Source of the DNA: Tritrichomonas musculus
Taxonomy: Eukaryota > Parabasalia > Tritrichomonadida > Tritrichomonadidae
DNA: 64,000 bases
Direction of reading: 5' to 3'
Assembly (NCBI GenBank): GCA_039105265.1
Contig: JAPFFF010000040.1
Location: 1,116,001-1,180,000 of the forward strand
A program made the position numbers and the translations under genes. This document shows, one piece after another, positions 40,506 through 49,564 of this stretch; position 1 is the stretch's first letter, and every line of letters begins with the position of its first letter. The notes beneath the pieces were generated by a model. It ran no database searches, was not told where the DNA came from, and was given only the letters and a program-made list of their open reading frames with translations.

Positions 40506-41549
40506 ATGATTCTCTCTCTATTTATCTTTCTATTTTTGCAGAAAATTAATTGTTTAGATAATGACGATATTGATAATGATGATGAATCACATCAAATAAG
40601 CTGGGATGAAGTTCCAGTTCAAGAAGTAATAATAATCGGAAGTGGTCCTGCTGGCAGCACTGCTGGCATTTATTTAGGCCGTTCAGGGCATAAACCACTA
40701 ATTCTCCATGGGCAATATGCAGGAGGCCAGCTAATGATGACTTCTGAAGTGGAAAATTTTCCCACTTTCAAAGGTACAGGAACTGAACTTTCGCGCGCAA
40801 TTCACTCTCAAGCACAACAATCAGGAGCTATTTTCATTGAAGATGAAATAGCATCTGCAAATTTAACTTCAAATCCAAAACGATTAATCGGTTTTAATGG
40901 TGAAAAATATAGATCAAAAGCTGTTATAATTGCAACAGGCGCTAAAGCACGTTATTTAGGAATTCAAAATGAACAAAAATATTTAAATCGTGGAGTTTCA
41001 GCATGTGCAACGTGCGATGGACCTCTTTATAAAAACCAAAAAGTTGCTGTTGTTGGAGGAGGTGACTCTGGTGTTACAGAAGCTTTGATACTCAGCAAGA
41101 TATGCTCAAATGTTACGTTGATTCATCGATCAGCAAATTTAACTGCGTCACTTCCAATGAGGAAAAAACTTTCCGAATCAAATGTTACCGTAATTCGAAG
41201 ACATACAGTAGTTGATGTTATTGGCGATGAATATGTTACAGGTATACAAATTAGAAATGTTGATACTGATGAGTTTTTTGTTTTGAGTGTATCAGCCTTG
41301 TTTGTTGCTATTGGAAGAATACCTGAAACATCAGTTTTTGCTGATGAAGTTGGCGTTGATAAACAAAAATACTTTGTGAAAAGGCCTTCAATATATGGAG
41401 AGTCAACTGCTACAAAAATACCTGGTGTGTTTGTGGCTGGCGACTGCGCTGACCCTGTTTATAGGCAGGCAATTACGAGTGCTGGAAGTGGCTGCCAAGC
41501 TGCTCTCGATGTTGAAAGATATCTAAATCGAATTGAATCTGAAGAATGA
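40506..41549 (+). CDS. Thioredoxin reductase (low-Mr) with predicted signal peptide
   Basis: 347 residues. It is a flavoprotein that reduces thioredoxin with NADPH. FAD site VIIIGSGPAGSTAGIYLGRS, redox centre CATC at Cys167-Cys170 (ACATCDG), NADPH-site VAVVGGGDSGVTEALIL, and the C-terminal FAD motif GVFVAGDCADP are all present. The protein is bacterial-type, without a C-terminal Sec/Cys extension. It starts MILSLFIFLFLQKINC, a hydrophobic segment fitting a signal peptide, followed by an acidic stretch before the FAD fold (residue 44 on). Four N-glycosylation sequons lie in the body (NLT, NVT, NLT, NVT). Both points suggest ER or secretory location, unlike the cytosolic/hydrogenosomal trichomonad enzyme. 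No strict Inr is seen nearby. Enzyme identity is secure, targeting inferred. Confidence 0.92.
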   Translation: MILSLFIFLFLQKINCLDNDDIDNDDESHQISWDEVPVQEVIIIGSGPAGSTAGIYLGRSGHKPLILHGQYAGGQLMMTSEVENFPTFKGTGTELSRAIHSQAQQSGAIFIEDEIASANLTSNPKRLIGFNGEKYRSKAVIIATGAKARYLGIQNEQKYLNRGVSACATCDGPLYKNQKVAVVGGGDSGVTEALILSKICSNVTLIHRSANLTASLPMRKKLSESNVTVIRRHTVVDVIGDEYVTGIQIRNVDTDEFFVLSVSALFVAIGRIPETSVFADEVGVDKQKYFVKRPSIYGESTATKIPGVFVAGDCADPVYRQAITSAGSGCQAALDVERYLNRIESEE

Positions 41550-41788
41550 ATTCAGATCATTAGTCATGATAAGGAAAATAACTTATATTTATATTTGTTT
41601 GTTGTATATATTATTTATCATCTGTCATTTGTTATATTAATGTTTGATAATGTTTTATTTCATGTTAAAAAAGATGATTATTAAAAGTTTGCAAATAATA
41701 TATCGCTTTAATCATTAATAAAATCCGTAATAATTACTTAAAAAATTGATTCTCAAATCTATTTGATTGATGTGATTGGAAATTTTCA

Positions 41789-42685
41789 TTACAAAAGCTG
41801 TTTAATAACAGCTCCTATATCACTTTCAATGCAAATGGAACGATCAACAATGCTTTCTTCAGTGGATGCATCTCTGAAATTAATCGTTGAAAAAAAAGTA
41901 TTATCATTATCGCGAGTCATTTTCCAAAATGGATATTTAATTATACCTGGTGTATTATAGCCAACACCAAGTTCTAAAAATAACAAAGGCTTGCCCAAAT
42001 GCTCAGTTAAATAATTCCTGTAACGTGCTGCTGCCTGGTGCCAACCATCATCTTCAACAAATTTTTTATCACCTCTTAAATTTGTTTTCATTGGAGCTCC
42101 ACAAAGAGGGCATTTTGGTAATAATTGTGAAGGAATCTTCATATCTTTCTGCTCATTGTACATTTTGGAAATTATTTCTTCATTGTCAAATGTTTTCTGA
42201 GTGCATGGGACGCTGCATTGAAAAAGACCATAATCGCCTTGAGTATAGAATAGCCTTTGCTTATCAAATCCAGCCTTTTGGAAGCAATGATCTACATTGC
42301 TTGTAAGAACAAAATAATCTTTGTTTTGAACAAGTTGGAAAAGATCAGAGTATGTTGAATTGGGAATATCTTGATAACGATTAATATAGATTATGCGGCT
42401 CATAAATGCCCAGCGTTCTTCTGGCGTCTGAAAATTATAGAAAGATCCACTATACATATCTTTTATACCATATTTTTCTTTAAAATCTGCAAAATTTTGT
42501 CGAAATCTCTTTCCTCCATATTCAAACCCTGCTGAAGTTGAAAGTCCAGATCCTGCCCCAATTATTAGAGATTTTGTTTCTGAAATTAGTTGCTTTAACC
42601 TAGAAATCGATTCTTCTTTAGTGAGATTCGGTTTTGATGTTTTGATAAAATGCATTGAAATTAACTCAAATTGACCTTCATTCAT
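41789..42685 (-). CDS. Sirtuin-fold protein, class M (SirTM)-like
   Basis: 298 residues. Sirtuin-fold NAD-binding pieces are GAGSGLST (43-50), TSNVD (128-132) and LELGVGYNTP (238-247). Four Cys likely bind zinc: Cys157, Cys161, Cys192 and Cys195 (FQCSVPC, CPLC). The catalytic His of classical sirtuins (HG) is replaced: the aligned segment reads YTQGDYG, with Gln149. This Gln, the TSNVD context and the NLRGDKKFVEDDGW block are as I recall for the class M sirtuins that ADP-ribosylate lipoyl-carrier proteins in bacteria. Deacetylase activity is therefore unlikely. Expected bacterial neighbours (macrodomain, GcvH-like) are absent here. Lateral transfer is plausible; no signal peptide. Confidence 0.8.
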   Translation of the reverse strand: MNEGQFELISMHFIKTSKPNLTKEESISRLKQLISETKSLIIGAGSGLSTSAGFEYGGKRFRQNFADFKEKYGIKDMYSGSFYNFQTPEERWAFMSRIIYINRYQDIPNSTYSDLFQLVQNKDYFVLTSNVDHCFQKAGFDKQRLFYTQGDYGLFQCSVPCTQKTFDNEEIISKMYNEQKDMKIPSQLLPKCPLCGAPMKTNLRGDKKFVEDDGWHQAAARYRNYLTEHLGKPLLFLELGVGYNTPGIIKYPFWKMTRDNDNTFFSTINFRDASTEESIVDRSICIESDIGAVIKQLL

Positions 42686-43165
42686 TTAAAAAAATTGACC
42701 TTAAAAATGTAAATAAAAGGTTTCTTTGAATAACAAATTCATTGTTGTTTAAAAGGTTACACTTGAGAGAATTTATTACTGCATAATATCGTTTTTGGTA
42801 ATGATACAGCAATTTTTTTTTTAACGCAAATAATGTTTCATTAATATATGAGAGAATCTCGCTTAAAATACCCTGATATGCAATTCAGATAATTGCAATA
42901 ATACAATTTATTTGACAATAAAATCATTTATTTTACAGCACTACAAAATAAAATTTCCCAAATCCATAAATTTGATTGAATAGATTTATCTTTTGAAAAA
43001 ATTAACAAATCCCTCTGAAAACAAAAAATTAAATATCAGAAATTTTGATTTATATATAGAAAATCCAATTAAAAATTTATACAAAATTGAATACTTTTGA
43101 TAATAGATTCTTTTTAGTTTAAAAGCAAATCATTTTGATAAAGATCATTGATTCAAAATAATAAA
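42686..43165. other. Intergenic AT-rich region
   Basis: Nothing gene-like. An Inr-like TCATTG (43145-43149) near the right edge precedes the broken transporter. Confidence 0.55.
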
Positions 43166-44546
43166 ATGGATAAAACAAAAGAAGAAGACGGAATCCAAGA
43201 TAATAAATGTGTTTGTAATCGAGAAACTTGGGGAAAAATTTAGCCAACGCTTTTCTTCCTTATCATTGGCATCATCAATGCTGTATTAATGAAAGTTTCA
43301 TTCATCTTTGAAGCAGAAGGGTCACCAGAATACGGAATTCACGAATTTCAAAAGCCATAGTTTATCACAAAGATTACTTTGGTATGGCACTTGTCGTTCC
43401 AATTTATGCAATTATGTGCATAAATGATTATAAAAAGAAGCTTAACAAATTAATTCAACTTACAGATCTTATTTTTAAAGATTTTGCTGAATTTGCAATT
43501 CCAGCTATGTCAGATGTTTTCGAAAACATAGTTTCTGCAGTTTGCGTCGTTTTTGTAGGAGTTTCAATCGATTCAATGATGAAAAGCGGAATGCTTGTTG
43601 GAGTATCATTAATATCACGTTGGGTATTCCATGTTCATTATGCTTTATACAAATGGGTTTCAATTGAATTTGTCGTTGTTGCTATGATATTAGTTGTTGC
43701 TTCCGGTATCATTACTACTAGTAAAGGATGGTTTGCTCTTATTGTTGCGCTTAAATTTATTAGCCAAGTTGGTTATGCGGTTCGTATTTCTTACGAAGAG
43801 TATTTTGCACGTGTAAAGCATTATCACCCTATAATGATTTGTGGACTTGAAGGTTGCTGGAGTACATTTATTTCGGCTTTTATTTTATGCCAATTTCACA
43901 GTATTTACCAGGGCCAGAAGGAAATGGAATTCATGAAGACTCTATTGATACATTAAAGATGATTGGTAATAGTTGGACAATTCGCATAGCTATGATAATC
44001 ATGGTAATACTTGGATTTATTTATAACGTAGTTTCAGCAACACTAATTAGCCGTACTTCAGCTGTAGTCCGAACTCTAATGGAAGCATTTAGAGCATTTT
44101 TAATTTGGATCGTTCAATTATTAATCTTTTACACTTTTCGCACTAATGATACACTCCATCATTACATATTCGCGGGCGAGGAATGGGGAACTGGCTCCTA
44201 CATTCAATTAGCTGGATTTATATTAATGACATTCGCTGTTCTTGCTTATAACAAGATTCTAAAATATCCATGCTATAGTTATGAGTATGATCAATATATT
44301 GACACTCCAAAAGGAGCAAAAGATGTTGGAGAAGAAGCACAGTTTGAAAAAGAAAAGGAATTTGAAATTATCACTGGTAATAAAGGAAATGAAGAGACTT
44401 CAGTAGAAATTCGTACCGATGAAAACGATATAACAATTGAAAATAATGTTGAAGAATTAGGAAACTTCGATATTTCTGATGATTCAATTAGAAGTATGAG
44501 CTTAGGAAGCGATAGCATCGAAGATGAAAAAGACGAAGTACCATAA
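43166..44546 (+). pseudogene. Broken SLC35F6-like drug/metabolite transporter
   Basis: It is colinear with SLC35F6-type members of the drug/metabolite transporter superfamily. The N-terminus is MDKTKEEDGIQDNKCVCN. Helices follow, then the diagnostic block LPGPEGNGIHEDSIDT and the end helices (SATLISRTSAVVRTLMEA, YIQLAGFILMTFAVLAYN). The tail is long and acidic. The reading is interrupted by two in-frame TAG codons where Trp is expected (GKI-stop-PTLFF and QKP-stop-FITK, consistent with TGG to TAG), and by one-base shifts near 43380 and 43890. An Inr-like TCATT lies 17 bases before the start, so the promoter is probably intact. Decay looks recent. Confidence 0.8.
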
Positions 44547-45045
44547 AGCATTGCTCATTAATAATTTATTTTTTATTGGAATGGTTAACTGTATATATGA
44601 TGAAAGCAATAACAAACAATTGTTAATGATCATACGCCTGAATGCAATACATATGAAGCTATAATATTGTACTTTCAGCCTCAATAATGCTTTTTTACTC
44701 AAACTAAAAGCACTCATAAACTTTAAAATAGAAATTTAGTAATGATATTCTAATAAGATATCTTAAACTGGCATTAAAGAACATTCTATATTCATATAAT
44801 TTCGATATTTACATAAATAAAAATAAAATTTTCTTATCAAAAAGAATATTTTAAAAAACAAAATTAAATATTAAAAGATAGAATAAAAAATAATTGACAA
44901 ATCTATTATATATAATTTGATCTAAATCTTATGTTACATTTTTCTCTAGTAAATTTATATGAATACAAGATATTTTTGAAAAAAATAATATATAGGTAAA
45001 TTATTGAAACTTAACAAATTGTTTTGTTGACATTAGTGCATAAAA
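44547..45045. other. Intergenic AT-rich region
   Basis: Nothing gene-like; A/T-rich throughout. Confidence 0.55.
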
Positions 45046-45615
45046 CTACAAAGAGTTTTCTTTCTTCATGAAAAATAATCCTTTTTCTGCTTTCCAAAAA
45101 GAATTTTTTTGGCTTTGAGGAAGGCAGTTGAGGCCCCATCTATTAGGAAAGAAGGTATTTGCTGTATTGTCGAGAGATGTGGAAAGATAGCAGTTGTGCT
45201 CCAAATTTTTGAATTGAACAGGCTTTCCAGTGTACCAATATACATCATCTTCGTTTTGGCATGTAATATTCCATAAACATTGAGCGCCACCTGAATCATT
45301 TGATATAGTAACGTAATTATTTTCGAAAAAGAAAAAAACGCTAATAAAGTTTGAATATTTTGCGTCAATTAACGAAATAATTGAATTACATTTAATTTTA
45401 TGAAGTTTGTCTTGCGTTGACTTCACTACCCAATAAGACTCAGGATTATATTGAGGGCTAGTTGCGAATAAATCCATTTTATTTGATGAATTATTTTTTC
45501 GTGGGCCAATGGCTAGAAAGGTCGAGGTTCCAATATTTTCAATTTGAACTATATCCTTACATCGTATTTTTAACTGCACTTCTATTTTAACAAAAAGTAG
45601 AAAATGCAAAAACAT
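45046..45615 (-). CDS. SDF2-like MIR-domain protein (ER)
   Basis: 189 residues. MFLHFLLFVKIEVQL looks like a signal peptide or anchor. Three MIR units follow: DIVQIENIGTSTFLAI...ESYWVVKS, NSIISLIDAKYSNFIS...CLWNITCQNEDDVYWY, and PVQFKNLEHNCYLSTS...SFWKAEKGLFF. The order and the closing FWKAEKGLFF match SDF2/SDF2L1 (TWKAMEGIFIKP). SDF2 proteins are ER-lumen cofactors of Hsp40/BiP and protein O-mannosylation quality control. MIR proteins of the O-mannosyltransferase type are larger and multi-membrane, unlike this one. No HDEL-type tail is seen (ends KKENSL). ER residence is inferred. Confidence 0.85.
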   Translation of the reverse strand: MFLHFLLFVKIEVQLKIRCKDIVQIENIGTSTFLAIGPRKNNSSNKMDLFATSPQYNPESYWVVKSTQDKLHKIKCNSIISLIDAKYSNFISVFFFFENNYVTISNDSGGAQCLWNITCQNEDDVYWYTGKPVQFKNLEHNCYLSTSLDNTANTFFPNRWGLNCLPQSQKNSFWKAEKGLFFMKKENSL

Positions 45616-45971
45616 CTATGGACAAAATAATAATTTTGCTTCCTTTGATATACCCGAAAAGTTATCTGACCAAATCAAATTTGTATAAAAATCAAATAAT
45701 ATATTTATATTTGCATTATCAACTATTTTATCAACAAAAATTATCAAATTTTAAGAAATATTAACAATTAAAAAATGCAAATAATTTCAAATTTTTTTAA
45801 ATTCAAATAAATAATTAACACCACATTTTACATACATATAAAACAGTAAAAACAATGATCCAAACCATTTTTTGATTATTTCAAGATCAAATTTGAATAT
45901 CAATAATTAAATTTGAATCAAAGAATAAAATCTATAAAAAAATTTATTAAAAATAAACAAAAGTAATATAA
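45616..45971. other. Intergenic AT-rich region
   Basis: Nothing gene-like seen. Confidence 0.6.
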
Positions 45972-47186
45972 TCATAATGAGAAAGCCGATTTGAATTCAT
46001 CTAGTGGAATCATCAACTCTTTCCCTCGAAAAGGAACAACTTTGCCATTGTAAACGAACCTCAAATAAGGCTTGTCCAGCTGCCACAGCTCGGCGGCAAG
46101 ATGTGCGCCAAAAGGAGGTGGAGAATCATAATCAAGATAGCCAAGAGCCACCAAAACCGCCGAAATAGTGACGTCATGAGCAGAAAACAAATAAAATTTG
46201 TGTGCTTTTTCATCCATCGCAAATAAATGGTCAATATAATTGACCATCATCTCAAAAATTGGCATATAAGACAAGTTCCCAGTAAATTCAAGGAAACCGG
46301 TCTCCCAAAATGCCATGTTACTCATCAATTTGTCAAAAATTTCGGTATTTTTGGTCACTTCACTTTTATTGTCATTTTCAGTTTCATTGAAAGAAGAAAG
46401 AGGAAGTTCATTCCCGGAACATCTATAACAATTCAAAAAGTCGCCTATAATCAAATTATCCATTTCATTCTCAACTTTATAATCCAAATCTTTTTGAATT
46501 GCATTCAAATTTTGAAAGAATTCTTTCCTTTTTTTGAATTCGTCAGTTTTGACAAATTCTTTCGATAATTCATCGAATTTTTCCGTTGATTCTGAATATG
46601 GACAAAGCGGTTCAACTTTAGAATGGCCTGTAGTAATGTGAAGTTCCTCTGAGTCGTTTTCTGGGGGATACATGCCGTTCATAAAGGCTACAGACGATTC
46701 TACGCACCTATGAACGAATGAACTGCGAACAAAAACATTTTTTGGATCGTATTTGCGAGGTAAAAGGTGAATTTCATCGATTAGATAATGACGGTAAAGT
46801 TTTCCAAGGGAAATTAAATGTTCAACTCCAGAATCTATGAGATTTCCACTTGGACAGGAAGGAGGAAAGTTTATTGTGATTTTATCATTGTTTGTAAAAA
46901 AAGTTGTCCATTTTTTGCTGGATGTATCTGATTCTGATTTATAAATATTTCGATCGTTCTTGTAAATAGTAGTTTTTTCTCCATTAACAACTGGAGTCCG
47001 CCAAAAACCTGTATTAAATACATTACCACAATTCCATTCGCTTGTATATTCTTTTTTTGTGCAATCATAACTTGGGCTTCTAGCTCCATGACGTATAAAT
47101 AGAAATAACATCAAAATATATCCGTTTGAGATAGGATTTGGAGAAATCAGCTGGCCATTGCAAGGAATTTCTGACTGAATTAGCAT
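45972..47186 (-). CDS. Histidine acid phosphatase
   Basis: 404 residues. Catalytic motif RHGARSP (residues 32-38), with His33 the phospho-acceptor, and the second-half acid/base motif SAHDVTISAVLVALGY (near residue 336), as in histidine acid phosphatases. Other family marks: the conserved Arg region SFVHRCVESSVAFMNGMYPP, and Cys residues likely paired. These enzymes hydrolyse phosphomonoesters; some relatives act on 2-phosphoxylose in glycosaminoglycan synthesis. The first 30 residues, MLIQSEIPCNG...ILMLFLF, are weakly hydrophobic and a cleavable signal peptide is not clear, though a secretory location is common for this family. A good Inr lies just upstream. Confidence 0.85.
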   Translation of the reverse strand: MLIQSEIPCNGQLISPNPISNGYILMLFLFIRHGARSPSYDCTKKEYTSEWNCGNVFNTGFWRTPVVNGEKTTIYKNDRNIYKSESDTSSKKWTTFFTNNDKITINFPPSCPSGNLIDSGVEHLISLGKLYRHYLIDEIHLLPRKYDPKNVFVRSSFVHRCVESSVAFMNGMYPPENDSEELHITTGHSKVEPLCPYSESTEKFDELSKEFVKTDEFKKRKEFFQNLNAIQKDLDYKVENEMDNLIIGDFLNCYRCSGNELPLSSFNETENDNKSEVTKNTEIFDKLMSNMAFWETGFLEFTGNLSYMPIFEMMVNYIDHLFAMDEKAHKFYLFSAHDVTISAVLVALGYLDYDSPPPFGAHLAAELWQLDKPYLRFVYNGKVVPFRGKELMIPLDEFKSAFSL

Positions 47187-47187
47187 T

Positions 47188-47193
47188 AAATGA
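47188..47193 (-). promoter_or_regulatory. Initiator (Inr) for acid phosphatase
   Basis: TCATTT lies 1-8 bases before ATG at 47186 (ATTCATTTAATG) and fits TCA(+1)YW. It implies an extremely short leader. Confidence 0.7.
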
Positions 47194-47457
47194 ATCGATA
47201 TTTCTAATCATTTAAAAATTGAAAAGTATTTAATTTTTTTGAATACTTTTCAAATAAGATAAATAAAAAATACTTAAAAAGTTAAAAGATTTATAAAAAT
47301 CGGTGAAAACGAAAAAAAAGATATATTCGCATTTAGCAAAATTCAAAAATGCTAACTTTTCTACTTCAGAATATTTACGAAATATCATTAAGAAAATTTA
47401 AAATTACATTAATTACATAAGTATCTATTTTAACATATTAACCAAACATTTTTTTTT

Positions 47458-47916
47458 TTAATTTTCATGCTTGTCTGTTTTATTTTCATTTTCAGGTTTT
47501 TTCGATAATGTAAATTGAACTTCCATTTGACCTAAAACTTTTCTATTTTCCAGAACAGATTGATAATCATTTAATTCCTTTGGAAATGGTTCATAAATTT
47601 GTATATTTTTTGCTTTACTATTAGTTTTATCATTTAAATCTTTAGGAAATTGATCTGATCTAATAATTGTTGAAGCAATGATGTTATCTTTTTTGAGATG
47701 ACTTTTCCTCCGAAAAATAATGATTAACTTTTTCGTTAATTTACTGACTTCAAAAGTAAAAGATTGATGAAATTCTTCTATTTTTTTGGCGTTGATATTA
47801 AAAGTTGAGCTTTTTTCATCGGGTAATGATGTAATTATAACTCGAACTTTGTCATTTGGCAGAATAAGATCATCTATAAACTCTAAAGATTCCATATCAA
47901 TTTGTAGATTCATCAT
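47458..47916 (-). CDS. Small hypothetical protein, possible C2-like fold
   Basis: 152 residues, with two alternative starts MM. Strand-rich N-terminal part: KVRVIITSLPDEKSSTF, FHQSFTFEVSKLTKKLIIIFRR, NIIASTIIRSDQFPKDLND resemble the alternating-strand pattern of C2 domains found in trichomonad small proteins. The C-terminus is charged (KPENENKTDKHEN). Acidic calcium-binding loops are not clear. An Inr (TCATTT) lies 12-17 bases upstream, supporting expression. Fold call tentative. Confidence 0.6.
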   Translation of the reverse strand: MMNLQIDMESLEFIDDLILPNDKVRVIITSLPDEKSSTFNINAKKIEEFHQSFTFEVSKLTKKLIIIFRRKSHLKKDNIIASTIIRSDQFPKDLNDKTNSKAKNIQIYEPFPKELNDYQSVLENRKVLGQMEVQFTLSKKPENENKTDKHEN

Positions 47917-47927
47917 TTACAAATAAG

Positions 47928-47933
47928 AAATGA
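47928..47933 (-). promoter_or_regulatory. Initiator (Inr) for the small hypothetical gene
   Basis: TCATTT on the minus strand, 12-17 bases upstream of the ATG at 47916, fits TCA(+1)YW. Confidence 0.6.
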
Positions 47934-48030
47934 GGAAAATCAATTTTATTTTTGGATTAAAAAAATAATTTTTATTCAAGCTTTTTGAATTTTTTTATTT
48001 TTATGAATTGAAAGAATTTCAAATCATTAT

Positions 48031-48183
48031 TCAATTTCTTTTTCCAAAAAAATAAATTTCTCTAAAAACTGAGATTGAATAGCCAAAAATCATTAAATAA
48101 ACGACTTCTTCATTATCATCTGTATTTTTAGTTGGTATCTGTGTCATATCGAGTTCATATAAAATGTTTCTACTTGTATTCAT
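48031..48183 (-). CDS. Possible 50-residue protein or remnant
   Basis: Short open frame: MNTSRNILYELDMTQIPTKN... ending EIYFFGKRN. It is preceded by TCATTT (48197-48202, minus strand), 14-19 bases before the ATG, matching the Inr. No family is recognised. It could be a small real gene or the last piece of a decayed one. Confidence 0.3.
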   Translation of the reverse strand: MNTSRNILYELDMTQIPTKNTDDNEEVVYLMIFGYSISVFREIYFFGKRN

Positions 48184-48329
48184 ATCATCAATAAATAAAT
48201 GAATTACAATTTAGAAATATTGTAGAAAATGCTCAAAATGCTAATGATATAAATAATTGAACAAAATTTAAATTGATTTCAGGTGCTTTTCAAAAAAAAA
48301 AAATTGAATAATGATATGGATGAACTTTC

Positions 48330-49150
48330 ATTTCTCCTATAGAAAGATCATTGTATCAAATTATAAATGTTTTTTATCAACAACTATCATTAAAATATGT
48401 GAATCAAATAAATTGTCCAAAAGGAACAATTAAAGAACTTGATCGCCTTGAATTGATCAATTTATATTTTATGCAAAACAAATTTTGGAAGTTCTTGAGT
48501 ATTTCCATTCTCAAAATATTGCTCATCGTGATATTAAACCAGAAAATTTTTTTCTTAATCAATACAATCATATTAAACTCGAAGATTTTGGCCTTTCGAG
48601 CAAATTCCAAGATCAACAGCTACCTAATATGAAATGTGGTTCTTTAACATTTTTCTCTCCTGAAATTCTCTCAAACTCTGAATTTGATCCTTTTAAAGCA
48701 GATATTTTGGCCCTCGGTATATCATTTTACTTCATGGTTACAGGCCATTTTCCTTATGAAAATAGAAATAATCAAAATCTCCGTGATATGATAGTCAATA
48801 GCCAAATAAGATTCAATTCTTGATTCGGAAAATGACAACGAAAAATCCTTTATTTAGACCATCAGCAAGCCAACTACTCAAATTTCCTATTTTTCAGCAA
48901 ACGAACACTGGAAAAATCAACAAATCTATTTCTTTGTTATCACCATCTAATTTTGGCTTTCAAAGAAGAACAAGTTATCAACCTCATTTCACTTTCCAAG
49001 ATAATAATAATAATAGAAAATGGCGTTCAAAATGAAGCTGTTTTGAGTAATTCCAAAAAGTTAATGAGCATTCGCTCATTTAAGAGTTTCAATTTTAATA
49101 TTAATTTACTTAAGCATAATTGTCAGCATTTTGTTAAATATGATTAAAAT
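48330..49150 (+). pseudogene. Broken CAMK-like protein kinase
   Basis: Kinase pieces in successive frames on the plus strand. First piece NCPKGTIKELDRLELINLY. Then EVLEYFHSQNIAHRDIKPENFFL with the catalytic HRDIKPEN, the LEDFGLSSKFQ activation segment (DFG), GSLTFFSPEIL and GHFPYENRNNQNLRDMIVNSQ. The end piece, with KMTTKNPLFRPSASQLLKFPIF, is in a shifted frame after a one-base change near 48822. At least two frame breaks. The N-lobe is barely recognisable. CAMK/SNF1-type relation is from the DIKPEN and GHFPY patterns. Confidence 0.8.
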
Positions 49151-49222
49151 AAATATTATTTATTGGTAGAAACATTTATTTCATAATCATCTTTCAATGA
49201 ATTATTTTCATTCATTTAATGT

Positions 49223-49372
49223 TAGGCTTGTTATTTTCCGATTCTCAAGATCGAGAATTAATTCACTAATATTGATAAATGAAATATATTCTGATATTCA
49301 TAGATTTCAGAACTCGAGGACTTTTTTTCTCAGCTTTTGAATTAAACTTTTTGACAGATATATGATCGTCCT
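49223..49372. mobile_element. Truncated hAT-type MITE end
   Basis: It begins TAGGCTTGTTATTTTCCG, sharing the 11-base terminus TAGGCTTGTTA with the complete MITE at 54754. No matching right end is found nearby. About 140 bases of it are similar to 62945-63090. A remnant, not mobile. Confidence 0.65.
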
Positions 49373-49564
49373 TTTCAAAAAACAAAAAACAAAAAACATG
49401 TTTTAAAACAGCAAAAAATTCAAAAATATTAAATCGCTTTTTTTCCCCTCTCCTTTAAGCGCAAAATGAATATTTTTACTATAGTTTATATAAACAAAAA
49501 AATAAATATCTATATTAATATAATTATTAATATTTTGTAAACAAAAAAAAAAAAAAAAAAAAAA

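Noticed and set aside
48351-48632. 93-codon plus-strand frame in the kinase relic
   Set aside because: It is only partly in the kinase frame and leaves it before HRD; described under the kinase pseudogene.
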